Numbered from the stretch's first letter, positions 1-7,612 are shown. The stretch is 21,720 nt of DNA from PHAA01 sp964494735 (GCA_964494735.1 CAZBSD010000035.1:1-21720); one strand, 5' to 3'. Numbers and translations: made by a program. The notes: generated by a model from the letters alone, not told the origin.

Positions 1-1097
1 TTCTGGTACATCAGCATGCGGCGGACATCTTCGTGCTCAATGATACGTACGCTGGGTCCCTTGGGATTGGTGGAATGTTTGCTCTGTACGCGGATTTTGG
101 TGTAGTCCAAAGCTGCATAGTAAGCAGCAGTGATGCAGCCCAGGGTAAACAGACCGGTGTTGAGGCGTTCTTCGTTCATGTAAGCAAACATCTGGGACAT
201 ACCTTTGGCTTTGCCGTCTTCCTTCGGTACTATTTCTCCGACCATCCAGCCGAGGCAGTTGTCGTTTTCACCCATGGCCAGGGTCAGGGTGGAGGAACCA
301 TGGATACCCATCTTATGCTCGATACCAACCGAGGTCACATCGTTCCAGCCGCCCATTACGCCCGTGTCGGGATCAACCCAGAACTTGGGCACGATGAAAA
401 GGGAGATTCCAGCGGTGCCATCGGCAGCGCCGGGGGTTTTGGCCAGCATCAGGTGGACAATGTTCTCTGCCAGGTCATGGTCACCGGAGGTGATGAAGCA
501 TTTCTGGCCTTTCATCTTATAGATATGGGGAGTGTCAGTGGGAGCAGCTTTGCTCATCACGGCGCCAACTTCAGAACCTGCGCCGGGTTCGGTCAGGCCC
601 ATGGTGCCGCACCATTTACCCGCCAACATGTTGTCCAGGTAAACTTGTTTTTGTCTATCAGTGCCGTAGTCCTGCAGCACGGTGGTGGCGCCCTGGGTCA
701 GACACCAGAACATGACGATCGCCGCGGAAGCAGCGGACTGCATTTCCAGGATGGGAGCATACCAGGCCAGGGGTATCTTACCTTCGCCGCGGAATCCGAA
801 CTGCTGGGCCAACTCAGCATCCTGAACGGTATTATAAACAGTCTTGAATACATCGGGGGTCACCACGGCTGCTACATCGCCGCCCACAAAAGTGGCGCCG
901 ACTTCATCAGCTATGGCATTGGCAGGTGCGATAACATCGCGGCAAACCTTGAAGTTAACATCCAGGAAGTTGTCGATATCATCGATACCATAGTATTCCT
1001 TGTAAGCATCCAGGGCCAGCAGTTTGTCGGTAGGTAACCATTCCTTGATAACGAACTTAATGTCACGGGTGTTCATTAAGAAATTTGTACTTGGCAC
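1..1097 (-). CDS. Long-form acyl-CoA dehydrogenase (3' end beyond the window)
   Basis: FAD-dependent acyl-CoA dehydrogenase, expected to oxidise butyryl-CoA or a longer acyl-CoA to the 2-enoyl-CoA in the cytoplasm. About 365 residues are visible; the C-terminal part, with the catalytic base, lies off the left edge. The N-terminal region is long and helical. The flavin/substrate motif TEPGAGSEVG is at about residues 169-178, followed by KGQKCFITSGDHDLAENIVH and HKMGIHGSS. This pattern is typical of the roughly 600-residue DmdC/FadE5-like branch, not of the 380-residue Bcd branch. I chose GTG at 1097 because AGGAGGG (1106-1112) lies 8 nt upstream. The in-frame ATG at 1076, seven codons later, has no such site. 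It is the last visible gene of the crt-hbd-atoB-acd operon, 129 bases after atoB, a gap holding two inverted repeats. The substrate chain length cannot be told from the sequence. Confidence 0.93.
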   Translation of the reverse strand, partial: MPSTNFLMNTRDIKFVIKEWLPTDKLLALDAYKEYYGIDDIDNFLDVNFKVCRDVIAPANAIADEVGATFVGGDVAAVVTPDVFKTVYNTVQDAELAQQFGFRGEGKIPLAWYAPILEMQSAASAAIVMFWCLTQGATTVLQDYGTDRQKQVYLDNMLAGKWCGTMGLTEPGAGSEVGAVMSKAAPTDTPHIYKMKGQKCFITSGDHDLAENIVHLMLAKTPGAADGTAGISLFIVPKFWVDPDTGVMGGWNDVTSVGIEHKMGIHGSSTLTLAMGENDNCLGWMVGEIVPKEDGKAKGMSQMFAYMNEERLNTGLFTLGCITAAYYAALDYTKIRVQSKHSTNPKGPSVRIIEHEDVRRMLMYQ

Positions 1098-1105
1098 TAA
1101 ATATT

Positions 1106-1112
1106 CCCTCCT
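1106..1112 (-). promoter_or_regulatory. Ribosome-binding site fixing a GTG start
   Basis: AGGAGGG on the minus strand, 8 nt before the GTG at 1097. It decides that the acyl-CoA dehydrogenase starts at GTG, not at the ATG seven codons further on (1076). Confidence 0.8.
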
Positions 1113-1134
1113 ATTTATTTATTTTTGACTCTAT

Positions 1135-1152
1135 CCCTAATCGTGATTAGGG
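1135..1152. promoter_or_regulatory. 18-bp perfect palindrome upstream of acyl-CoA dehydrogenase
   Basis: CCCTAATC and GATTAGGG are perfect inverted arms separated by only GT. A 2-nt loop is too short for a good RNA hairpin, so a dimeric-protein operator is more likely than a terminator. It sits 38-55 bases before the GTG start of the acyl-CoA dehydrogenase, in the atoB-acd gap, which fits separate control of the last gene of the operon. No regulator can be named. Confidence 0.45.
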
Positions 1153-1196
1153 GTTAGTCCATCATAATCCCCGGGGATCCCGGGTATAGAATACCA

Positions 1197-1216
1197 GGCG
1201 GCCTGGAAAGGCCGCC
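1197..1216 (-). other. GC-rich hairpin after atoB
   Basis: GGCGGCC and GGCCGCC form a perfect 7-bp stem with a 6-nt loop, 10 bases beyond the atoB stop codon. No T-run follows it on the minus strand, so it is not a standard intrinsic terminator. It may stabilise the 3' end of the crt-hbd-atoB message or partly attenuate acd. Confidence 0.5.
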
Positions 1217-1226
1217 GGTCCAGTTA

Positions 1227-2411
1227 TTACATTTCTACGATCAGAGCAGTTCCCTGTCCGCCGCCGATGCACAGGGTGGCCAAGCCCTTCTTGGAGCCGC
1301 GTCTCTTCATCTCATAAAGCAGAGTTACTAGGATGCGGGCGCCGGAAGAGCCGATCGGGTGACCGATGGCGATGGCGCCGCCGTTGACATTAACTTTATC
1401 CATGGTCTTGTCCCAGCCGAGGTCTCTGGCGACCGCGATGGACTGAGCCGCAAAAGCTTCATTGGCTTCAATCAGATCGATGTCGTCAATGGTCAGGTTG
1501 GCTTTGGCAAGAGCCTTGCGAACTGCGGGTACGGGGCCCAGGCCCATGACTTTGGGATCCACACCGCCGGAACCCCAGCTAACGATCTTGGCTAAAGGTT
1601 TAATGCCCAGTTCAGCCGCTTTGTCAGCGGACATAACCACCAATGCGGCAGCCGCATCGTTGATGCCGGATGCATTGGCCGCGGTTACACTGCCGTCTTT
1701 CTTGAAGGCGGGTTTTAGCTTGGCCATGGCATCACGGTTGGCATCGTGTTTTATGAATTCGTCTTTGTCGAACACCACGTCAGCCTTCTTGCCAGGGATT
1801 ACCACCGGGACGATTTCCTCGTCAAATTTGCCGGCTTTTTGTGCAGCAGAAGCCAAGGTCTGGCTGCGGAAACCGAAATCATCCTGTTCTTCTCTGGTGA
1901 TGCCATATTGTTCATTGATGTTCTCAGCGGTGATGCCCATGTGGTAGCCGTTGAAGATGTCGGTCAAGCCGCCGAACACCATTTCGTCGATCAGTTGGCC
2001 GTTGCCCATTCTGTAGCCATAACGGGCTTTGGGAACTACGTAAGGAGCCATGGTCATGCTCTCAACGCCACCGGCCAGAACTATGTCCACATCGCCGGAT
2101 TTGATCAGCTGGGAAGCCAGGGATACAGCTCTCAAACCGGAGCCGCAAACCTTGTTAATAGTGAAGGCGGTGGTTTCAATCGGCAGACCGGCATCGATCA
2201 TGCACTGGCGGGCGATATTCTGGCCTAGTCCGGCTTGCAGTACGCAGCCGAATACGACTTCTTCAATCTGCTCGGGTTTCAGGCCGGCTCTCTTGACCGC
2301 TTCGGCCATGGCGATGGCGCCTAGTTTTCTGGACGGGGTGTCTTTCAAGGTTCCGCCAAAGGAACCTACGGGGGTACGGCACGCGCTTACGATTACTACA
2401 TCCTTACTCAT
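1227..2411 (-). CDS. atoB: Acetyl-CoA acetyltransferase (thiolase)
   Basis: Cytoplasmic thiolase that cleaves acetoacetyl-CoA with CoA to two acetyl-CoA, the last step of butyrate oxidation; it can also run in the condensing direction. All thiolase landmarks are present. The nucleophile Cys89 is in NKVCGSG, the ANEAFA motif is near residue 316, His351 is in GGAIAIGHPIGSSGAR, and the second catalytic Cys381 is in CIGGGQGTA. The length of 394 aa is normal for a biosynthetic-type thiolase. The ATG at 2411 is preceded by GGGAGGAG at a normal distance. It begins 29 bases after the end of hbd, so the two are almost certainly cotranscribed. The direction in vivo is inferred from the neighbouring genes. 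Confidence 0.96.
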   Translation of the reverse strand: MSKDVVIVSACRTPVGSFGGTLKDTPSRKLGAIAMAEAVKRAGLKPEQIEEVVFGCVLQAGLGQNIARQCMIDAGLPIETTAFTINKVCGSGLRAVSLASQLIKSGDVDIVLAGGVESMTMAPYVVPKARYGYRMGNGQLIDEMVFGGLTDIFNGYHMGITAENINEQYGITREEQDDFGFRSQTLASAAQKAGKFDEEIVPVVIPGKKADVVFDKDEFIKHDANRDAMAKLKPAFKKDGSVTAANASGINDAAAALVVMSADKAAELGIKPLAKIVSWGSGGVDPKVMGLGPVPAVRKALAKANLTIDDIDLIEANEAFAAQSIAVARDLGWDKTMDKVNVNGGAIAIGHPIGSSGARILVTLLYEMKRRGSKKGLATLCIGGGQGTALIVEM

Positions 2412-2440
2412 TCTGTAAAACTCCTCCCTTTTTCTTTAAA

Positions 2441-3286
2441 TTATTTATTGTAAACAAAGAATCCCTCTCCGGATTTTTGTCCCAGCTTGCCAGCCCGGAC
2501 CATTTTCACCAGTAAGGGGCACGGACGATATTTGGGGTCACCAAATTCTTTATACAAAGTCTCCATGATCTTCAGGCAGATGTCCAGACCGATCATGTCT
2601 GCCAGAGCCAGAGGTCCCATGGGATGGCCAGCGCCAAACTTCATGGAAGTATCAACATCGGCAGGATTGGCAACGCCTTCCATAACCGCATACATACCTT
2701 CGTTCAGCATGGGGATCAAGAGGCGGTTGACGACGAAACCAGGAGCTTCGTTGATCTCAACCGGGGCTTTACCCATCTTGAGGGACATGTCTTTGATGGC
2801 ATCGTAGGTGGCTTGGCTGGTGTTGGCGCCACGGATTATCTCGACCAGTTTCATGGCCGGTACGGGATTGAAGAAATGCATGCCGATCACTTTGTCGGGT
2901 CTGCTGGTGGCGGCAGCGATCTCGGTGATGCTCAGAGCCGAGGTGTTGGAAGCCAGGATACATTCGGGCTTGCAGATCTCATCCAGTTCCTTGAAGATGC
3001 TCTTCTTGATTTCCATTACTTCCAGAGCGGCTTCGATGATCAGATCGCAATCTTTGGCGGCTGCCATGTCGACGGTTCCGGTTATTTTAGCCATGGTCGC
3101 ATCTTTGGCAGCTGCTTCCAACTTGCCTCTGTCAACCATTTTGGTCAGGTTCTTCTCGATACCTTTGATTCCTCTGTCAACGAACTCTTGTTTGATATCT
3201 CTTAATACAACTTCAAAACCGGATGCAGCGGCATTCTGTACAATACCTGCTCCCATCGTTCCGGCGCCAAGTACCATAATCTTCAT
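2441..3286 (-). CDS. hbd: 3-hydroxybutyryl-CoA dehydrogenase
   Basis: NAD(P)-dependent enzyme that interconverts 3-hydroxybutyryl-CoA and acetoacetyl-CoA. The Rossmann nucleotide loop GAGTMG is at residues 7-12. The catalytic dyad is visible as His137 in GMHFFNP and Glu149 in KLVEII, with SNTSALSI at 113-120. The 281-residue length is typical of single-domain clostridial Hbd enzymes. The ATG has GGGAGGA about 8 nt upstream. It lies 57 bases after crotonase and 29 before thiolase. Cofactor preference is not obvious from the motif. 3-Hydroxybutyryl-CoA is also the branch point to polyhydroxybutyrate, which is relevant given the phasin-like gene at 18544-18852. Confidence 0.96.
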   Translation of the reverse strand: MKIMVLGAGTMGAGIVQNAAASGFEVVLRDIKQEFVDRGIKGIEKNLTKMVDRGKLEAAAKDATMAKITGTVDMAAAKDCDLIIEAALEVMEIKKSIFKELDEICKPECILASNTSALSITEIAAATSRPDKVIGMHFFNPVPAMKLVEIIRGANTSQATYDAIKDMSLKMGKAPVEINEAPGFVVNRLLIPMLNEGMYAVMEGVANPADVDTSMKFGAGHPMGPLALADMIGLDICLKIMETLYKEFGDPKYRPCPLLVKMVRAGKLGQKSGEGFFVYNK

Positions 3287-3343
3287 GTTTGTATTCCTCC
3301 CACTTTCTTATGTGCTTTCAAGGCACTTTCTCTTTTTTAGAAA

Positions 3344-4123
3344 TTAACCAGTGATGAAATTAGCCTTTCTTTTCTCCAGAAATGCGGTCATGCCCTCTTT
3401 CTGATCGGCCGTGGCAAAGCACAGCCCGAAAGCGTCGGCCTCTATCGACATGGCCCGGTCTATATCCGTTTGGGTTCCTTCGTTGGCTGCTACTTTGGAG
3501 AGGCGGATAGCGATTTGACCTTTGCTGGAGATTTTCTTGGCGATTGCCTTGACGGTATCCATCAATACTTCGGGCTCCACTACCTGGTTGACCAGGCCGA
3601 TCCTGAACGCCTCATTAGCATCGATAACGTCAGCGGTGAAAAGTAACTGCTTGGCCATCCCGTCGCCAACCAAACGCGGCAGTCTTTGGGTCCCGCCGAA
3701 TCCCGGGGTAATGCCCAGGCCTACTTCAGGTTGTCCAAATTTGGCTTTCGTGGATGCGATGCGGAAGTCACAACACATTGCGAGCTCGCAACCTCCACCT
3801 AAGGCAAAGCCATTCACTGCGGCGATAACCGGTTTTTCCATCGATTCTATCATCCGGAAGGCCTTTTGTCCGAGTGCCCCGAAAGCACGAGCTTCCATGG
3901 CAGTAAGGTTTTGCATGAAGGCAATGTCCGCACCAGCTACAAACGCTTTGTCTGCTCCAGTTACAATCAGCACATCTACCTCAGCGTCTGCGCTGATGGC
4001 GGCAGCTGCGTCGATTATCTCGGATATCGTGTCATTGTTCAGTGCATTCATCGCTTTGGGTCTGTTGATAGTCAGTACTGCTATCTTATCTTCTTTCTCT
4101 AGCAGTATATTCTGGTACCCCAT
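3344..4123 (-). CDS. Enoyl-CoA hydratase (crotonase)
   Basis: Hydrates crotonyl-CoA to 3-hydroxybutyryl-CoA. The crotonase fold is clear. The oxyanion-hole segments AGADI (63-67) and NGFALGGGCELA (104-115) are present, and the two catalytic glutamates are Glu113 and Glu133 (in QPEVGLGITPG), as in true hydratases. The length is 259 aa. The start has AAGGAGGG 6 nt before the ATG. It is the first gene of the crt-hbd-atoB-acd operon, and no electron-transfer-flavoprotein genes lie in the operon, unlike the clostridial bcs cluster. A 543-base region with promoters and inverted repeats precedes it. Confidence 0.95.
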   Translation of the reverse strand: MGYQNILLEKEDKIAVLTINRPKAMNALNNDTISEIIDAAAAISADAEVDVLIVTGADKAFVAGADIAFMQNLTAMEARAFGALGQKAFRMIESMEKPVIAAVNGFALGGGCELAMCCDFRIASTKAKFGQPEVGLGITPGFGGTQRLPRLVGDGMAKQLLFTADVIDANEAFRIGLVNQVVEPEVLMDTVKAIAKKISSKGQIAIRLSKVAANEGTQTDIDRAMSIEADAFGLCFATADQKEGMTAFLEKRKANFITG

Positions 4124-4256
4124 GAATTTCCCTCCTTATTTTGCTCTTCCTAAAGCAGGACGATCTATGCCGTGCAACACCCCCTCGCTTAATCAATATA
4201 GAGAAGCCATCTTTTTGACAATTATTACATTCGTCATCCAAATAGCATTTTCCTTC

Positions 4257-4284
4257 TTTATATAGCTTTTATGTCCAACATCAA
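4257..4284 (-). promoter_or_regulatory. Proximal promoter candidate for crotonase
   Basis: Minus-strand TTGATG (4279-4284), a 16-base spacer and TATAAA (4257-4262). Transcription would start near 4250, giving a leader of about 127 nt before crotonase. It is a weaker match than the distal promoter. The inverted repeat at 4309-4333 lies just upstream of it, where an activator or repressor could bind. Confidence 0.35.
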
Positions 4285-4308
4285 AGGCACAGCCATGTAT
4301 TATCCCGT

Positions 4309-4333
4309 GCATAATCTTAAGTAATGATTATGC
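4309..4333. promoter_or_regulatory. Inverted repeat, 8-bp arms
   Basis: GCATAATC and GATTATGC are perfect inverted arms separated by 9 bases, about 25 bases upstream of the proximal crotonase promoter. The inner half-sites TAATC/GATTA also occur in the palindrome at 1135-1152, but at a different spacing. It could be an operator, or an RNA hairpin in the long leader. Confidence 0.4.
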
Positions 4334-4435
4334 GGCTATGAATCCAGCAGAATAGAGGTTTCTCAGAATTGCCCCTGCGTTGTTAAATTGGAATTTTGTG
4401 TATCAGTGTAAGGTCATTTGTCATGAATAAGCGGC

Positions 4436-4458
4436 TTTCATAAAAAAATTTTATGAAA
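4436..4458. promoter_or_regulatory. 23-bp AT-rich palindrome
   Basis: TTTCATAAAA and TTTTATGAAA are perfect 10-bp inverted arms around a central AAA. The size and symmetry resemble a dimeric repressor operator. It lies within the putative transcribed leader of crotonase, about 130 bases downstream of the distal start site. AT-rich symmetry can arise by chance, so confidence is moderate. Confidence 0.4.
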
Positions 4459-4540
4459 TAATTTATCGAAGCGTATAACGGGTAAAAAATAAATTAGAAA
4501 AGAGGTGGGAAACCAGCAGATCCAGCCTTAATATGTACAT

Positions 4541-4570
4541 CGATTCGCTGATATCTGCACCAGCGAATCG
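4541..4570 (-). other. 10-bp perfect stem-loop near the 5' end of the crotonase leader
   Basis: CGATTCGCTG and CAGCGAATCG are perfect inverted arms around a 10-base loop. On the minus strand it would occupy about +19 to +48 of a transcript from the promoter at 4595-4623. No T-run follows on either strand, so it is not a usual terminator. It may be a 5' stabilising hairpin, a ligand-sensing stem or an operator. It could also be a 3'-end structure for iorB, which ends about 100 bases upstream. Confidence 0.5.
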
Positions 4571-4594
4571 TAGAAAATGCTCGACATTGTATTA

Positions 4595-4623
4595 ATTCTA
4601 TTGGCAATTGATGGGGCCGTCAA
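4595..4623 (-). promoter_or_regulatory. Strong sigma-A-type promoter (distal crotonase promoter)
   Basis: Minus-strand TTGACG (4618-4623), a 17-base spacer and TAGAAT (4595-4600). Each hexamer matches the consensus at 5 of 6 positions, and the spacing is optimal. Predicted start is near 4588, between the end of iorB and the beta-oxidation operon. The downstream reading frame is crotonase, 465 bases away. Confidence 0.6.
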
Positions 4624-4666
4624 CCGATAGGAATGCTCAATGTTTCACATTACGGCCCGCCCATAG

Positions 4667-5251
4667 CTATTTACACAGTTCTACACCGCGGCGGAATGCT
4701 TTTACATTTGTCTCCAGAGCCTTGGCGGGAACCATCTCGCGAACCGCCTTTTCCACCTCGTCCTGGGGAAGATCCAATGCACTGGCCGCCAGGCCCACCA
4801 GGACAACATTGGCGGCCTTGGCACTGCCGCACTCGACCGCTACATCGGTGGCGTCGAGGATGGTGGTGTCGGGGATGAGGCTGGCGATATGCTGGGCGAT
4901 ATCGTCCGGATATTGGGCTTTGCCTGTCATCACCGGAAGAGGGTCAACCCGGTCATCGTTTATGATCACCTTGCCCCCCGGCTTCAGGTACGGAATCCAG
5001 CGGGCCGCCTCCAATTTCTCAAACGCCAGCAACACATCGACGTCACCCTTTTTTATCACCGGTGAATACACCTTTTCGCCGTACCTGACTTCGGACACGA
5101 CACTGCCGCCTCTTTGGGCCATGCCATGGACCTCGGTAGCCTTGACGTCATAACCCATGTTGACCACTACCCGGGCCAGGATACGGCTGGTCAGAAGCGT
5201 GCCTTGCCCGCCTACACCAACGATTAATATATTTTTGGTTGGCTGCGTCAT
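4667..5251 (-). CDS. iorB: Indolepyruvate:ferredoxin oxidoreductase, beta (gamma-domain) subunit
   Basis: Small subunit of the enzyme that oxidatively decarboxylates aryl- or branched 2-oxo acids to acyl-CoA while reducing ferredoxin. The 194-residue protein begins MTQPTKNILIVGVGGQG, with the GVGGQG loop near residues 12-17, then EVHGMAQRGGSVVSEVRYG, the hallmark of the 2-oxoacid:acceptor oxidoreductase gamma domain. I chose the ATG at 5251. It begins 2 bases after the iorA stop, and its GGAGGT lies inside the last iorA codons. An in-frame ATG at 5311 would overlap iorA by about 58 bases and add a sequence unlike the family. Coupling with iorA fits a 1:1 complex. Confidence 0.93.
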   Translation of the reverse strand: MTQPTKNILIVGVGGQGTLLTSRILARVVVNMGYDVKATEVHGMAQRGGSVVSEVRYGEKVYSPVIKKGDVDVLLAFEKLEAARWIPYLKPGGKVIINDDRVDPLPVMTGKAQYPDDIAQHIASLIPDTTILDATDVAVECGSAKAANVVLVGLAASALDLPQDEVEKAVREMVPAKALETNVKAFRRGVELCK

Positions 5252-5253
5252 TT

Positions 5254-6996
5254 TTATACCTCCACCGTCTTTATTGCGCCGAATCTGCACACCTGGGGAC
5301 ACAATCCGCACGAGATGCAGTTGTTATGGTTGAATATCGCCACTTTTTCCTCATCTTTCCATTTGATGCCGGTGCAGCCCAGGCGGATACATAACCGGCA
5401 GCCGTTGCAGATATCCTCGTCTACGTAATACCTGACCCGGGCCGGCTCTTTGACCAGCAGGGCACATGGCCGCCGGGCGATTATGACTGACGGTTCGGGG
5501 CGCTCCAGTTCAGTCTTGATGGTCTCTTTCAAAATATCCAGTTGCAGGGGGTCGACCACCGACACATTTTGGATACCTATGGCCCGGCATAACGCCTCCA
5601 GGTCCAGCCGAACGGTGGGCTCTCCTTTTATGGTGCGGCCAGTAGCCGGATGTTCCTGGTGCCCGGTCATGGCGGTGGTGTCATTGTCCAATATTATAAC
5701 CGTGGTCTGGCCCTGGTTATAAACGATGTCTATCAGTCCGGTTATGCCGGAATGGACAAATGTCGAATCCCCGATCACGGCTATGGACCGGCGTGAGAAC
5801 TCCTCACCCCGCGCCTTCTGGATACCCAAAGCGTTACTGATGCTGGCCCCCATGTCGACCATGGTGTCCATGGCATCCAATGGGGGTAAGGCGCCCAGGG
5901 TGTAGCAGCCGATATCCCCGATGACCGCCACCCGCATGGTGCGCAGGGTATTGAAGACGCCCCGGTGGGGGCAGCCCGGGCACAGCAGCGGCGGCCGCGG
6001 CGGGATATCCCGCTGCAGAACAGGGGGCGCGGGCCGGGTAGGATCGAGCAGCCTGGTTTCAATAAGCTCAGGGCTGTATTCACCGATGTTGCTGAATAAG
6101 TCTTTTCCTTCTACCGGGATACCCCAGGCTTTGATCTGGGTCTCTATAACTGGTTCCAGTTCCTCCAATACCACCAGCCGCTCGACCTGGGCGGCAAATT
6201 CGCGGATGGTCTTCTCGGGCAGGGGATTGGTCAAACCCAGTTTCAGTATCGATACCTCGGGCATGACTTCTTTCAGGTACTGGTATACGATTCCGCTGGT
6301 TATGATCCCGAGGCTGCGGTCTCCCCATTCGATGCTGTTTAATTCACTGGTGTCGGCATATTCGCGCAGCTGCTCCATCCGCTTCTCCACCTGAACATGG
6401 CGGGGGCGGGCATTTACCGGCAGCATTACATACTTGGAGCTGTTCTTTTTGTACACCGGCAAAGGCCGGTGATTCAATTCACCCAGTTCCACCATGCTCT
6501 GGGAATGACACAGACGGGTGGTCACCCTCAACATGACCGGAGTGTCGAAACGTTCGCTGATCTCGTAAGCGAAGCGGATATAATCCTTGGCTTCCTGGCT
6601 GTCGGAGGGCTCTAATACCGGCAGCTTGGCAAATATCCCGTAGCCGCGGTTGTCCTGCTCGTTTTGGGAGGAATGCATGCCCGGGTCATCGGCCGACACC
6701 ACCACGCATCCCCCCGTCACGCCGGTATAGGCGAAAGTAAATAAAGGATCGGCGGCCACGTTTAGGCCCACGTGCTTCATGGCGGCCAGGGACCGGGCTC
6801 CGCCAAAGGAGGCGCCCATGGCTACTTCCAGGGCTACCTTTTCGTTGGGGGACCATTCCGCATAGACACCGGCATAATCGGATAGACTGCTGACTATCTC
6901 GGTACTGGGCGTGCCCGGGTAGGCAGCCGCTACGGTCACACCCGCCTCGTAAGCCCCCCTGGCGATGGCTTCGTTACCACTCATCAACTGTTTCAA
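5254..6996 (-). CDS. iorA: Indolepyruvate:ferredoxin oxidoreductase, alpha subunit
   Basis: Large thiamine-diphosphate and iron-sulfur subunit (580 aa). The N-terminal pyrimidine-binding domain begins MSGNEAIARGAYEAG and contains AAAYPGTPSTEI. The central part has LCPGCPHRG, then the ThDP site GDSTFVHSG with LDNDTTAMTGHQEHP. Two ferredoxin-like clusters lie at the C-terminus: Cys530/533/536/541 and Cys560/563/566/570. The start is a TTG at 6996, supported by GGGAGGT (7005-7011) 8 nt away; the ATG four codons inside is too far from that site. The 73-base gap after yyaC has only a weak hairpin plus T-run (7028-7045), so cotranscription is possible. Likely substrates are arylpyruvates or other 2-oxo acids from transamination, which suits the nearby aminotransferases. 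Confidence 0.95.
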   Translation of the reverse strand: MKQLMSGNEAIARGAYEAGVTVAAAYPGTPSTEIVSSLSDYAGVYAEWSPNEKVALEVAMGASFGGARSLAAMKHVGLNVAADPLFTFAYTGVTGGCVVVSADDPGMHSSQNEQDNRGYGIFAKLPVLEPSDSQEAKDYIRFAYEISERFDTPVMLRVTTRLCHSQSMVELGELNHRPLPVYKKNSSKYVMLPVNARPRHVQVEKRMEQLREYADTSELNSIEWGDRSLGIITSGIVYQYLKEVMPEVSILKLGLTNPLPEKTIREFAAQVERLVVLEELEPVIETQIKAWGIPVEGKDLFSNIGEYSPELIETRLLDPTRPAPPVLQRDIPPRPPLLCPGCPHRGVFNTLRTMRVAVIGDIGCYTLGALPPLDAMDTMVDMGASISNALGIQKARGEEFSRRSIAVIGDSTFVHSGITGLIDIVYNQGQTTVIILDNDTTAMTGHQEHPATGRTIKGEPTVRLDLEALCRAIGIQNVSVVDPLQLDILKETIKTELERPEPSVIIARRPCALLVKEPARVRYYVDEDICNGCRLCIRLGCTGIKWKDEEKVAIFNHNNCISCGLCPQVCRFGAIKTVEV

Positions 6997-7004
6997 AAAT
7001 ATTT

Positions 7005-7011
7005 ACCTCCC
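7005..7011 (-). promoter_or_regulatory. Ribosome-binding site fixing a TTG start for iorA
   Basis: GGGAGGT on the minus strand, 8 nt before TTG (6994-6996). It decides for the rare TTG start over the ATG at 6984. Confidence 0.75.
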
Positions 7012-7069
7012 GTCTGCGTTTGCTGCTAAAAAAATGGTAATCCATCGTTATAATCTGGTATCAATCCGG

Positions 7070-7606
7070 TCAGAAACCGAATTTGAACTGGTAAAACTCC
7101 GCTATCGACTGGCTCAGAACTTCAGCCATATTATAAATCAAGCCCAAGCCGGCATGTTTGGTGCGCACCCCGCTGCGGTTGGCCCGGACGTCCACTACCC
7201 CGGTCATAGCATAGTCGCCCAAGGCCGGCAGGGTCTTGGCCAGTGCTTTGCCCGGAGACAGGCTGCCACGCCGCAGCTGCAGTAAACCGATCTCGTTTTG
7301 GTTGCCTACCGAGGCATCAATGGCGATGACCGAGCGGCCTATCCTGGTCTGTTCCAGTCCGCTCAGGGACTGCGCCATGTTGCGGGCATGGAGAGGCGCA
7401 TCCAAGGTTCCTATCACCGTCACACCGGGGATCAGGGCTTGCAGCATGGTGCCCGTCAATGGTCCCATGCAGTCCAGGATGTGGTGGTCGGAACCGATGC
7501 ACAGGAAAATCGGTTCCCGGTTGGTATGCGCCAAAAAGCTGCCCAGGTTATGAGCCAATACCGCGGCTGCCAGCTTGTCATGATAAAAAATCCTGACACT
7601 TTCCAT
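7070..7606 (-). CDS. yyaC: Sporulation protein YyaC (DUF1256, HybD-like protease fold)
   Basis: A 178-aa protein matching the YyaC family of putative spore proteases. Diagnostic segments are PIFLCIGSDHHILDCMGPLTG (starting near residue 32), IAIDASVG (94-101), PALGDYAMTGVVDV (127-140) and a C-terminal GLGLIYNMAEVLSQSI. These resemble the phosphorylase/hydrogenase-maturation protease fold. The biochemical role in sporulation is not established for the family, but its presence implies an endospore former. The start ATG lies 6 bases after the hisC stop with only a weak purine-rich site, which suggests translation coupled to hisC. Finding it between hisC and iorA is unusual. Confidence 0.85.
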   Translation of the reverse strand: MESVRIFYHDKLAAAVLAHNLGSFLAHTNREPIFLCIGSDHHILDCMGPLTGTMLQALIPGVTVIGTLDAPLHARNMAQSLSGLEQTRIGRSVIAIDASVGNQNEIGLLQLRRGSLSPGKALAKTLPALGDYAMTGVVDVRANRSGVRTKHAGLGLIYNMAEVLSQSIAEFYQFKFGF

Positions 7607-7612
7607 TTGGGC

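Larger units (their letters stand above)
4124..4666 (-). promoter_or_regulatory. 543-base gene-free control region ahead of the beta-oxidation operon
   Basis: No convincing coding sequence was found on either strand. The region is more AT-rich than its surroundings. It holds two promoter candidates pointing at crotonase (4595-4623 and 4257-4284) and three perfect inverted repeats (4309-4333, 4436-4458, 4541-4570). With the upstream promoter the mRNA would have a leader of about 465 nt. No known riboswitch motif was recognised. Confidence 0.55.

Noticed and set aside
33..1037. A 334-codon open frame on the plus strand
   Set aside because: It is antisense to the acyl-CoA dehydrogenase, whose minus-strand translation carries family motifs through the whole region.
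4541..4570. Intrinsic terminator for iorB
   Set aside because: The stem is perfect, but no T-run follows on either strand, and it lies downstream of a strong promoter. It is kept as a structured element instead.
7028..7045. Terminator between yyaC and iorA
   Set aside because: The stem is only 4-5 bp and AT-containing, with a T-run after it. It is too weak to call with confidence.
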